NCBI GenBank assembly: GCA_037134755.1
Contig: JBAXLO010000002.1
Span: 1-57,321, forward strand
Reading direction: 5' to 3'
Source of the DNA: JBAXLO01 sp037134755
GTDB lineage: Bacteria; Bacteroidota; Bacteroidia; Bacteroidales; JACABE01
DNA: 57,321 nucleotides
Shown: positions 33,901-42,343 of the stretch, piece after piece
Numbering within the stretch: position 1 is the first letter of the stretch
How the letters are laid out: each line of letters starts with the position of its first letter
Made by a program: the position numbers and the translations under genes
The notes under the pieces: model-generated
What the model was told of the DNA's origin: nothing
Database searches by the model: none
Seen by the model: the letters and a program-made list of their open reading frames with translations, nothing else

Positions 33901-33963
33901 CATATAGTGTAAATATTTATAAATATCAAAAATAAATAAATTAATAAATTAAAATTTTTAATA

Positions 33964-34656
33964 ATGAAAAAAAATGAGCCTGTAGTGCCCAAAAAAATTG
34001 AAGAACTGAACAAGTATCAGATCATCGCAGTTCCGTATCTTAAGCTCAACAAAGTTCGTCTGCTTATAGCGGCAAATGATCTTACGGATATGGATAAAAT
34101 AGTAAATGACCCAATAGATGGTTGGACGTTTTGGCATGCCAAACATTCGGATCCTAATCTTAAATCAGAGCCGGGAAATGCCAGCCTTGCGAAATGTCAG
34201 AAAATATTAACCCAAAAATTTCAGTATATATACAGGAATATTCCAAGAAATGTAATGATATCTGATGATTTTGTAACCCTGAATATTGCAGAACCTAATG
34301 ATCATAGAACTAAAAGAGGCTCTATTGTTAGCACACCTTTTGGTAAGATAACTCCTTTGGGCGGCGGTGTTTTAAAATATGAAGTGCGTACAAGTGCAGA
34401 AACAAAGACAGCTAAAATGGACGATTTGGCTGATGTGATACGCATAATGGGTGTGATTTTAAAACCGGGCGACGATTTGCCAACCGACCCATCGCAATGT
34501 ACTGTTACTTTTACCAGTACTAAAGCTCTTTTTAAACATACATTTCCTGGGCAGGAAGTTGGAAATAGATTTGCATGTTATTTGCAATATGTAAACACTA
34601 CTGATGAATCGAAAAACGGACAAAGAAGCGAATTGTTGATTTGCGTGATTGCATAG
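33964..34656 (+). CDS. Uncharacterised protein: helical N-terminus with Fn3-like C-terminus
   Basis: 230 residues with no signal peptide. The N-terminal ~100 residues look helical (LAKCQKILTQKFQYIYRNIP). The end looks like a beta-sandwich (CTVTFTSTKALFKHTF, GNRFACYLQYVNTTDESKNG, RSELLICVIA). I recall a Bacteroidota family of 200-250 residues with a helical bundle, a short Pro/Thr linker and such a closing sandwich, of unknown function; this protein fits that plan, with TPFGKITPLGGG as the linker. GC content is a little above the surroundings. Transcribed alone, with a possible long leader. Confidence 0.65.
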   Translation: MKKNEPVVPKKIEELNKYQIIAVPYLKLNKVRLLIAANDLTDMDKIVNDPIDGWTFWHAKHSDPNLKSEPGNASLAKCQKILTQKFQYIYRNIPRNVMISDDFVTLNIAEPNDHRTKRGSIVSTPFGKITPLGGGVLKYEVRTSAETKTAKMDDLADVIRIMGVILKPGDDLPTDPSQCTVTFTSTKALFKHTFPGQEVGNRFACYLQYVNTTDESKNGQRSELLICVIA

Positions 34657-34670
34657 TAAAGAAAGAAAAT

Positions 34671-34707
34671 ACCTAAAGTACTTAAAGTTGCGAGTACTTG
34701 GAGTTGT
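34671..34707. repeat. 9-bp repeat block after a gene end
   Basis: CCTAAAGTACTTAAAGTTG followed by GAGTACTTGGAGTTG, a decayed member of the 9-base family seen after nifJ. It begins about 14 bases past the stop codon. Confidence 0.65.
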
Positions 34708-34773
34708 TTTTTCTTCTTATTAATATTTAATCCCGAGCTTCGGATATAAATATTAATAGCATCATAAAGAAAA

Positions 34774-34813
34774 ATAAAAAAACCTTAATCAATAATATGG
34801 TAAAGGTTTTTTT
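34774..34813. terminator. terminator
   Basis: An A-run with AACCTT pairs with AAGGTT and a T-run (AAAAAACCTTaA / TaAAGGTTTTTT). It closes the 33964-34656 gene. Confidence 0.7.
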
Positions 34814-34877
34814 ATTTTAGCAAAAGCTCTTTGATTATTGCTTTACAATACTTATTAGCTTGATTGTTAAATTTACA

Positions 34878-34907
34878 TTCGTAATTAATAATTCGTAATT
34901 CGTAATT
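34878..34907. repeat. ATTCGTA heptamers upstream of a promoter
   Basis: One heptamer, a 9-base gap, then ATTCGTA twice and ATT. Followed by TCATAATTAA-type AT repeats. The -7 box of the next gene lies 60 bases on. Confidence 0.8.
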
Positions 34908-34966
34908 TTCTTTTCATAAATCATAATTAATAATTCATAATTAATTACCGTTTTCCCATTTTTTAG

Positions 34967-34974
34967 TATCTTTG
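34967..34974 (+). promoter_or_regulatory. -7 box of the nuclease-fold gene
   Basis: TATCTTTG, an exact -7 element, 23 bases before the ATG at 34998. Confidence 0.72.
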
Positions 34975-34997
34975 TACCTTAATTCAACACACATTTA

Positions 34998-36329
34998 ATG
35001 AGAAATAATATACTCGTAACACTGTTATTTATCACCCTTTTTGCAAATATAAATACCAAAGCTCAAACTAGCGTTTATGATACCATAAATATCATGAGTT
35101 ATAATGTGCTGGACTACGGCATGCCTAATACTGTAGGCTGCCCTGCCTTAAACTCCCCAAATAAACATGAATATCTTAAAACTATTGTAATGTACAAGCA
35201 ACCAGATATTCTGGGTTTGGTAAAAATGGCTTCATTTCCCACAACTTTCTGTACAGATACCGTTATTAAAAAGGTGCTGGACACTGTATGCCCAGGCTGT
35301 TATGCACATGTTGACTACACCAACCTTTCGGGATACGAAAAAACCAATATGCTTTATTATAAAAAGGCTAAATTTGCGTATGTGTCCACAACTCCCTTAT
35401 ATTATGCTGATAACACAGTAAGCGATATTTGTATACATAAGTTTTTTTATAAAGACACTAATCTTGTTTACACTCACGACACTACTTATTTGTCAATTAT
35501 ATTAATCCACCTTCAATCAGGAGCTTCAAATGCTGCTAGCCGAGCTACAGAAATTACTGCCGTAATGAATTGGCTTAATGCCAACGTTACTACATTAGGT
35601 AACTATATGTTTATGGGCGATTTCAACACACAAACCTCCTCTGAAGCATGTTATCAAAGCGTCATTTCATCACCAAATATCCCTACACTTTTCTTCGACC
35701 CCGTCGAAAGTCTGGGTAATTGGGTCGGCACACCAACGCTTTACGCTAATTATTTAACCCAAAGCACTCGTGTAACCGATCCCGGCGACTGTGGGGCTAC
35801 AGGTGGCATGGATAATTGGTTCGATCACATAATGGTTTCAGAAGCTATCCTTTATGGCTCAAAAAACGTGCAATATGTGGCAGATTCTTACACTACCATC
35901 GGGCAGGATGGGCAGCACACTTTGGGGGCTATCAATGGCATGCCTACCAACACTTCAGTGCCTACTAATGTGTTGAATGCGCTCTATTATATGAGCAGTC
36001 ATTTGCCTTTAAGTACCAAGTTGGCGTTTAAAATTTCCTCTACTTATTCTATTAATGATAAAAATAATTTAGGTAATGATGTTACTATTTTTCCTAATCC
36101 TGTTAATGATTTTATTATGATAAGATTTCATCTAAATTATAATAAAAACATAAAAATAAAACTTATCAATACCTTAGGCATCACCGTTAAGGAACTCTTT
36201 ATTAATAAAAATAATTTTAAGAATGAGCTTAGAATAAAAGCTAATGATCTTACCAAAGGAATATATTTTATTAAAATAACTGATGAGAGTGGAAATGTAA
36301 TAGTTGGTAAGAAGATTGTAAAAGAATAA
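34998..36329 (+). CDS. Endonuclease/exonuclease/phosphatase-fold protein, T9SS type A, possibly inactive
   Basis: 443 residues: signal peptide (LFITLFANINTKAQ), an EEP-fold domain (about 25-345) and a type-A sorting domain (VTIFPNPVNDFIMIRF ... IVKE). EEP landmarks seen: IMSYNVLDYG, FMGDFNTQT and DHIMVSE. Two catalytic positions look changed: the usual Glu after the PDIL strand is Lys (PDILGLVKM, codon aaa where gaa would give Glu), and the SDH motif reads SSH (YYMSSHLPL). If the alignment is right, the metal ligand and the His-partner Asp are lost. Related proteins are secreted nucleases or phosphodiesterases. Monocistronic. Confidence 0.78.
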   Translation: MRNNILVTLLFITLFANINTKAQTSVYDTINIMSYNVLDYGMPNTVGCPALNSPNKHEYLKTIVMYKQPDILGLVKMASFPTTFCTDTVIKKVLDTVCPGCYAHVDYTNLSGYEKTNMLYYKKAKFAYVSTTPLYYADNTVSDICIHKFFYKDTNLVYTHDTTYLSIILIHLQSGASNAASRATEITAVMNWLNANVTTLGNYMFMGDFNTQTSSEACYQSVISSPNIPTLFFDPVESLGNWVGTPTLYANYLTQSTRVTDPGDCGATGGMDNWFDHIMVSEAILYGSKNVQYVADSYTTIGQDGQHTLGAINGMPTNTSVPTNVLNALYYMSSHLPLSTKLAFKISSTYSINDKNNLGNDVTIFPNPVNDFIMIRFHLNYNKNIKIKLINTLGITVKELFINKNNFKNELRIKANDLTKGIYFIKITDESGNVIVGKKIVKE

Positions 36330-36455
36330 GCTATAAATTAACTCCTAACAAGTGATTTTTCTCCTTACGGGAATTAATTTAAAGATTTAAATAGCTATCA
36401 GAGAAAGAAAATTTGACTAGAAAGGTTTCAAAAATCAATAAAACAAATTAATTAA

Positions 36456-39095
36456 ATGAAAAAATCAATTTATGTTTTAACAATTGCTTTATTATTTTGT
36501 ATAATCAAAACAACTAAAGCTCAGGACAAACCTGCTTACATGAATACTTCTCTAACTTTTGAGGAAAGAGCAGCAGACCTCGTGAAAAGAATGACTTTGG
36601 AGGAGAAAATTCTTCAAATGCAGAACGAATCTCCGGCAATTCCCAGGCTAAATATAATACAATATAATTGGTGGAGCGAAGGCTTGCATGGTGTTGGACG
36701 CAATGGAATTGCTACCGTTTTTCCTCAAGCTATCGGAATGGCAGCTACTTGGGATGTAGATTTAATACATAAAGAAGCCGACATCATATCTACCGAAGCT
36801 CGTGCAAAACATAATGAAGCTTTAAAAAAAGGAATCGTTAACAGTTGCCAGGGGCTTACTTTTTGGTCGCCTAACATTAATATATTCAGAGACCCCAGAT
36901 GGGGGAGGGGGCAGGAAACATATGGTGAAGATCCTTACTTAACTTCCAGAATTGGAATAGCTTTTGTAAAAGGTTTGCAAGGCGACGACCCAAAATACCT
37001 AAAGGTAGTTTCAACGCCAAAACATTATGCTGTTCACTCAGGCCCCGAACCATTGCGCCATACTTTTGATGCCAAAATTAGCAAAAGAGATCTACACGAA
37101 ACATATTTGGCTGCTTTCCACGACCTGATTGTTGAAGGAGGAGCCTATTCCATTATGAGCGCCTATTCAAGTTACGAAGGAGTGCCTTGTAGCGCAAGCA
37201 AGTTTTTATTAACTGATATCTTAAGAAATAAGTGGGGTTTCAAAGGATTTGTTGTGTCAGATTGTGGAGCTGTAGGTGATATTATGGATGGTCATAAGTA
37301 TGCTAAATCATCTGAAAGTGCTGCTGCTATGGCTGTCAAAGCAGGTTGCGATCTTACTTGCGGTGGCGAATATGTTGCTTTGAACGAGGCTGTAAAAAAA
37401 GGACTTATCACCGAAAAGGAAATTGATATTTCAATAAACCGTTTGATGGTTGGCAGAATGAAGTTGGGTATGTTCGACCCACCTACTATGGTTAAATATC
37501 AAAACATTGCAATTAATGCTTATGATACTAAAGAGGACAGACAACTAGCTCGTAAAGTAGCTTGCGAAAGTATGGTTCTGCTGAAGAATCAAAATAATCT
37601 TTTACCTTTGGATAAAAATAAAATTAAATCAATAGCTGTTATAGGGCCTTATATAGCTAGAGAAGATATCCTTTACGGGAATTATAATGGTATTTCATCT
37701 AAACCGATAACATTTTTGGATGGGATAAAAAATAAATTGGGTGACAAAGTAAATATAAGTTATACCACAGGAGTTAATCCTTATGATGAAGGAGGTGAGT
37801 TAATTACTGTGCCGGAAGAAGCATTAAAAACTCCTGATGGCAGACATGGACTACTTGGGGAATATTATAACAATCCCGAATTGATTGGTAGCCCGGTATT
37901 AACGCAAGTTGATACATATATGGAGTTTTATTGGGATAAAAATTCTCCCGGAAAAGGAGTTCCTGAAGATAATTTTTCAGTACGTTGGACAGGTACTATC
38001 TCACCTCCCGAAACCGGGAAATATGAATTGGGCGTAGTTTCGGATGATAGAAGTAGAATATATTTTGCTGACACTTTAAAGGTAGATAATTGGAGGCCTT
38101 TTCAGGCAAATGTTATGAAAACGTTTAAAGTAAACATGGAAAAAGGGAAAGAATATAAGATACGTATGGAATATGCTGATAGTGTTGACTGGGCAGGCAT
38201 ACGTTTTCGTTGGAGAAAAATAAATACTGATGTTGCAAATGAGACAAACGAAGCATTATTGGCTCAAGCAGTAACAATTACTAAGAATGCAGATGTTGCA
38301 ATAGTGTATGCCGGAATTTCTGCTAATATTGAAGGGGAAGAAATGCAGCTTAATCTTAAATGTTTTAAGGGTGGTGATAGAATTTGTTTAGATATCCCCG
38401 AAGAGCAGCTTAATTTATTAAAAGCATTAAAGACAACCGGCAAACCTATTATACTTGTACTTACAAGCGGTAGTGCTTTGAGTATAAACTGGGAAAATGA
38501 TAATATTCCTGCTATCCTACAAGCATGGTATCCCGGCGAAGAGGGTGGTAATGCTGTTGCAGATGTTTTATTTGGCGATTATAATCCGGCAGGTAGATTG
38601 CCTGTTACCTGGTATAAATCGGCAAATGATCTGCCCGATTTCAGTAACTATAATATGGAAGGTAGAACATATAAATATTTCAGAGGCAAAGCTCTTTATC
38701 CTTTTGGATATGGCTTGAGTTATACCTTTTTTCAATATTCAAATATTAAATTAAGCAAAGAGAAAATCAATGCTAAAGAATCAATTACGGTAAATGTAAC
38801 AGTTACTAATAATGGTATCAAAGATGGTGAGGAAGTGGTTCAATTATATGTTAAAAATCTAACATCTAAGCAGCCTGAAACTATTAAATCTTTAAAAGGC
38901 TTCAAAAGGATTTCAATTAAGAAAGGAGAATCTAAACTAGTAGAACTAACTCTTAAAGCAGATGACTTAAAATATTATGATGAATCAAAAGATGAATTTA
39001 TAATAGAACCGGGAAATTACGAAATACAAATAGGCGCTTCATCTGATGATATAAAATTAAAAGGTATCTTAACAATTAACAATAAAAACAAATAA
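36456..39095 (+). CDS. Glycoside hydrolase family 3 with PA14 and Fn3-like domains (first of a pair)
   Basis: 879 residues: signal peptide (ALLFCIIKTTKAQ), a GH3 N-terminal barrel with the nucleophile Asp269 in GFVVSDCGAVGDI, a GH3 C-terminal domain interrupted by a PA14 insert (about 465-595: GLLGEYYNNPE, VRWTGTISPPETGKYELG) and an Fn3-like end (VTVTNNGIKDGEEVVQLYV). Such enzymes remove terminal beta-linked glucose, xylose or related residues from plant oligosaccharides. There is no T9SS tail, so it is probably periplasmic. Its best relatives by motif are beta-glucosidases and beta-xylosidases; the exact sugar cannot be told. Its stop is followed at once by the next gene's ATG. Confidence 0.92.
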   Translation: MKKSIYVLTIALLFCIIKTTKAQDKPAYMNTSLTFEERAADLVKRMTLEEKILQMQNESPAIPRLNIIQYNWWSEGLHGVGRNGIATVFPQAIGMAATWDVDLIHKEADIISTEARAKHNEALKKGIVNSCQGLTFWSPNINIFRDPRWGRGQETYGEDPYLTSRIGIAFVKGLQGDDPKYLKVVSTPKHYAVHSGPEPLRHTFDAKISKRDLHETYLAAFHDLIVEGGAYSIMSAYSSYEGVPCSASKFLLTDILRNKWGFKGFVVSDCGAVGDIMDGHKYAKSSESAAAMAVKAGCDLTCGGEYVALNEAVKKGLITEKEIDISINRLMVGRMKLGMFDPPTMVKYQNIAINAYDTKEDRQLARKVACESMVLLKNQNNLLPLDKNKIKSIAVIGPYIAREDILYGNYNGISSKPITFLDGIKNKLGDKVNISYTTGVNPYDEGGELITVPEEALKTPDGRHGLLGEYYNNPELIGSPVLTQVDTYMEFYWDKNSPGKGVPEDNFSVRWTGTISPPETGKYELGVVSDDRSRIYFADTLKVDNWRPFQANVMKTFKVNMEKGKEYKIRMEYADSVDWAGIRFRWRKINTDVANETNEALLAQAVTITKNADVAIVYAGISANIEGEEMQLNLKCFKGGDRICLDIPEEQLNLLKALKTTGKPIILVLTSGSALSINWENDNIPAILQAWYPGEEGGNAVADVLFGDYNPAGRLPVTWYKSANDLPDFSNYNMEGRTYKYFRGKALYPFGYGLSYTFFQYSNIKLSKEKINAKESITVNVTVTNNGIKDGEEVVQLYVKNLTSKQPETIKSLKGFKRISIKKGESKLVELTLKADDLKYYDESKDEFIIEPGNYEIQIGASSDDIKLKGILTINNKNK

Positions 39096-41729
39096 ATGAA
39101 AAGAGTTACATTATTTATAATTGCTTTTATAGTATTAATAATTAATACACTTAAAGCACAAGATAAGCCTGCTTACCTTAACACTACTTTATCTTTTGAA
39201 CAAAGAGCCGCTGACCTGGTTTCCAGAATGACACTTGACGAAAAGATTATTCAAATGCAACATGAAGCCTTTGCTATTCCAAGATTGGGGATACCATATT
39301 ATAATTGGAGTGGCGAATGCCTTCACGGGATAGTTAATGAGGGAGGCAATGCAACTGTATTTCCACAGGCAATAGCCATGGCTGCAACGTTTAATCCCGA
39401 TTTAATACACCAGGAAGCAGATGTAATATCAACAGAGGCCAGAGCCTGGTATTATTTATGCATTAATAATAATGATATTAAAGGTGTTCATAAAGGATTG
39501 ACCTTTTGGTCTCCTAATATTAACATATTCAGAGATCCTCGTTGGGGTCGCGGACAGGAAACTTATGGTGAAGATCCCTATTTAACCTCTCGCATTGGAG
39601 TAGCTTTTGTTAAAGGATTGCAAGGTGATAATCCTAAATATTTCAAAATAATATCCACACCAAAACATTATGCAATACACTCGGGTCCTGAGCCTATGCG
39701 ACATCAGTTTAATGCTGTTACATCCAAAAGAGATGTTTTCGAAACTTATCTACCCGGTTTTGAAGCCTGTATTAAGGAAGGTGGAGCATTTTCGGTAATG
39801 GGTGCTTATTCAAGCTATCTCAATACACCTTGTTGCGCAAGTGATTTATTATTAAATGATATTCTCAGAAAAAAATGGGGTTTCAAAGGATATGTAGTTT
39901 CCGATTGTGGAGCCATAACCGATATTTATGTAGGACATAAGTATGCAGCTGATGAAGCTAAAGCAGCAGCGGTAGCAGTAAAAGCCGGTTGCGATATAAC
40001 CTGTGGCACTGAGTATCCTGCCTTGAAAGATGCTGTAGCAAAAGGATATATTACAGAAAAAGAAATTGATGTTTCTATGACCCGTTTGATGCTTGCCCGA
40101 ATGAAGTTAGGCATGTTTGATCCTCCCGAAATGGTTCCTTATTCTAATACTAAAGCTTCTGAAATAGAAGCTCCCGAACACAGAAAACTTGCTTTGAAAG
40201 TTGCACACGAAAGTATAGTACTTTTAAAAAATCAAAACAATTTACTCCCACTTGATCTAACTAAAATTAAGTCAATAGCAGTAATTGGGCCATACATTCA
40301 AAGAGAAGATATTTTATATGGTAATTACAATGGGATGTCTAAAAACCCTGTAACTTTCTTGAAAGGTATTAAAAATAAAGTTGGTGATAATGTAAAAGTT
40401 ACCTTTACTAAAGGAGTTTCTTCTTATGATGAAGGAGGCGCTTTGATTACTGTTCCATCTTCTAATCTTAAAACCCCTGATGGCAAAGAAGGTCTTCTGG
40501 GAGAGTATTTTGATAATCCGGAATTAGTTGGCAAACCAGTACATTCGCAAGTTGATACTAATATGGAGTTTTATTGGGATAAAAATTCGCCCGCACCTAA
40601 TGTACCAAAAGATTTCTTCTCCGTACGTTGGACAGGCACTATCACACCACCCGAAACAGGCACTTATGATTTAGGTGTTGTTTCTGATGATAGAAGTCGC
40701 TTATTTGTAAATGACAAGCTGTTAATAGATAATTGGAGACCCTGTGATGTAAATATCGTTAAAACTTGTAAAGTTAAGATGGAAGAAGGGAAAGCTTATA
40801 ATATAAAGATGGAGTATGCTGATAGTGTTGATTGGGCAGGGATTCGTTTTCGCTGGAAGAAAGACAATTCTGAACAAGAATCCGAAACCAAAGAAACATT
40901 ATTATCAAAAGCTGTTTCTTTAAGCAAGCAAGCTGATGTTACTATCGTATTTGCAGGGATATCCGCTAATATAGAAGGCGAAGAAATGTCAATTAATCTT
41001 AAATGTTTTAAAGGTGGTGATAGAATTTGTTTAGATATACCCGAAGAACAGTTAACTCTTATTAAAGCTTTAAAAGCTACCGGCAAACCGATAGTTTTGG
41101 TTCTTACAAATGGAAGTGCATTAAGTATAAACTGGGAAAACGAAAACATACCTGCAATTATTGAAGCCTGGTATCCAGGCGAAGAAGGTGGTAATGCTGT
41201 TGCAGATGTTTTGTTTGGAGATTATAATCCGGCAGGAAGATTGCCTGTTACTTTCTATAAATCAGCAAATGATCTTCCAGATTTTAACAATTATAACATG
41301 GAGGGTCATACTTACAGATATTTCAGAGGCAAAGCTTTGTTTCCTTTTGGGTATGGCATAAGTTATACTAAATTCGAGTATACTAATATTAAACTTAGTA
41401 AAACTAAGATTAGTGCTAATGAATCAATAACTGTAACAGCTACAATTAAGAACACAGGTTCTAAAGATGGCGACGAGGTAGTTCAACTTTATGTAAAAGA
41501 CCTAACGTCAAAGCAAGTGCAACCCATAAAATCATTAAAGGGTTTCAAAAGAATCTCTTTAAAGAAAGGAGAATCAAAATCAGTTGAGCTAACATTAAAA
41601 GCTGACGACTTAAAGTATTATGATGAAACTAAAGATGACTATATCATTGAGCAAGGCAATTATGAGATTCAGGTAGGTGCATCATCAGATGATATAAAAT
41701 TAAGTGTTTCAATTGAAATTATAAACTAA
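39096..41729 (+). CDS. Glycoside hydrolase family 3 with PA14 and Fn3-like domains (second of a pair)
   Basis: 877 residues, a close paralogue of the upstream enzyme along its whole length, including signal peptide, nucleophile (Asp270 in YVVSDCGAITDI), PA14 insert and Fn3-like end. The front of the active-site region differs: YNWSGECLHGIVNEGGNATV here against YNWWSEGLHGVGRNG there, and an extra YYLCINNNDIKGVH segment near residue 120. Subsite preference may therefore differ. It begins at the base after the upstream stop, so the two are cotranscribed and arose by tandem duplication. A 21-bp array element follows about 130 bases downstream. Confidence 0.92.
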   Translation: MKRVTLFIIAFIVLIINTLKAQDKPAYLNTTLSFEQRAADLVSRMTLDEKIIQMQHEAFAIPRLGIPYYNWSGECLHGIVNEGGNATVFPQAIAMAATFNPDLIHQEADVISTEARAWYYLCINNNDIKGVHKGLTFWSPNINIFRDPRWGRGQETYGEDPYLTSRIGVAFVKGLQGDNPKYFKIISTPKHYAIHSGPEPMRHQFNAVTSKRDVFETYLPGFEACIKEGGAFSVMGAYSSYLNTPCCASDLLLNDILRKKWGFKGYVVSDCGAITDIYVGHKYAADEAKAAAVAVKAGCDITCGTEYPALKDAVAKGYITEKEIDVSMTRLMLARMKLGMFDPPEMVPYSNTKASEIEAPEHRKLALKVAHESIVLLKNQNNLLPLDLTKIKSIAVIGPYIQREDILYGNYNGMSKNPVTFLKGIKNKVGDNVKVTFTKGVSSYDEGGALITVPSSNLKTPDGKEGLLGEYFDNPELVGKPVHSQVDTNMEFYWDKNSPAPNVPKDFFSVRWTGTITPPETGTYDLGVVSDDRSRLFVNDKLLIDNWRPCDVNIVKTCKVKMEEGKAYNIKMEYADSVDWAGIRFRWKKDNSEQESETKETLLSKAVSLSKQADVTIVFAGISANIEGEEMSINLKCFKGGDRICLDIPEEQLTLIKALKATGKPIVLVLTNGSALSINWENENIPAIIEAWYPGEEGGNAVADVLFGDYNPAGRLPVTFYKSANDLPDFNNYNMEGHTYRYFRGKALFPFGYGISYTKFEYTNIKLSKTKISANESITVTATIKNTGSKDGDEVVQLYVKDLTSKQVQPIKSLKGFKRISLKKGESKSVELTLKADDLKYYDETKDDYIIEQGNYEIQVGASSDDIKLSVSIEIIN

Positions 41730-41857
41730 ATATATTTACTCCCTATTATCAAGAGTGTATTCCCAGATATAAAAGTTTGATTCGCTACGGTACGTATGCT
41801 CATATTTGTACAAAGTAAGTATAATATGTTGATATTCTTCCTTGTTTTTAATTTAAA

Positions 41858-42205
41858 AATAGATGTTTATTAGACTAAAAAAGGCGATTATTAAAGGTGC
41901 GTTCACATTGCATCAATCTGCGTTCACATTTAGCAAAGGTGAACGCACAATTGTTAAAGGTGAAGACAGAATGATCCAAGATGCGTTCACTTTGTTCACA
42001 AGTGAAGTCTCCCTTATCAAAACTGAACTCAGTTTAGATAAATGTGAAGTCAGTTTGATGCAATCTGAAGTCAGATTAATCATAACTGAAGTCAGGTTGA
42101 TGAAAAGTGAAGTCAGATTGATGCAATGTGAACGCACAAGTGTTAAATGTGGGCTTTTTCGTGTTTTTTGAATGTTTATTTGGTATAATGTATTGAGTAC
42201 AATTC
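41858..42205 (+). repeat. Dispersed array element, copy A (twelve 21-bp units with conserved flanks)
   Basis: The left flank (TTTATTAGACTAAAA, then GCGATTATTAAAGG) and right flank (GTTAAATGTGGG, TTTTTCGTG, TGTTTATTT, TATAATGTATTGA) are matched in reverse orientation at 52345-52690. Between them twelve units begin at 41899 and every 21 bases to 42130. Heads are GAAGTCA, GAACGCA or their reverse GCGTTCA; tails resemble TTGATGCAATCT or TTGTTAAAGGT. Each unit has a counterpart in copy B in the same order. It lies between the GH3 pair and cysS. Open frames on both strands are by-products of the period. Confidence 0.93.
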
Positions 42206-42273
42206 AAACATACAAATATTTATATGATTTAATAAATATTAAAATTTAGGACACCCCTTAAGTATAAATACTT

Positions 42274-42296
42274 TTCGTAATTCGTAATTCGTAATT
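42274..42296. repeat. three TTCGTAA heptamers in front of the cysS promoter
   Basis: TTCGTAA is repeated three times in tandem, ending 8 bases before the -7 box, so it covers the -33 region of cysS. Confidence 0.88.
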
Positions 42297-42303
42297 ATTT
42301 TCT

Positions 42304-42311
42304 TACCTTTG
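42304..42311 (+). promoter_or_regulatory. -7 box of cysS
   Basis: TACCTTTG, an exact -7 element. The -33 position falls within the heptamer repeat. Confidence 0.7.
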
Positions 42312-42343
42312 CACCATATTTTAATTGATGATTGTTATTAAGT

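Noticed and set aside
33625..33912. Hydrophobic 95-residue open frame before the gene at 33964
   Set aside because: Its second half is the ATTAGTGCT array and the hydrophobicity follows from T-rich codons; no promoter placement or termination signal supports it.
41899..42150. CRISPR array
   Set aside because: There is no constant long repeat with unique equal spacers; the conserved part is 7-8 bp, heads flip direction, and no cas genes are present. The same holds for the other nine arrays.
42332..42343. TTG start for cysS
   Set aside because: Two ATG codons follow within four codons and the family start is close to MENKLFVYN.
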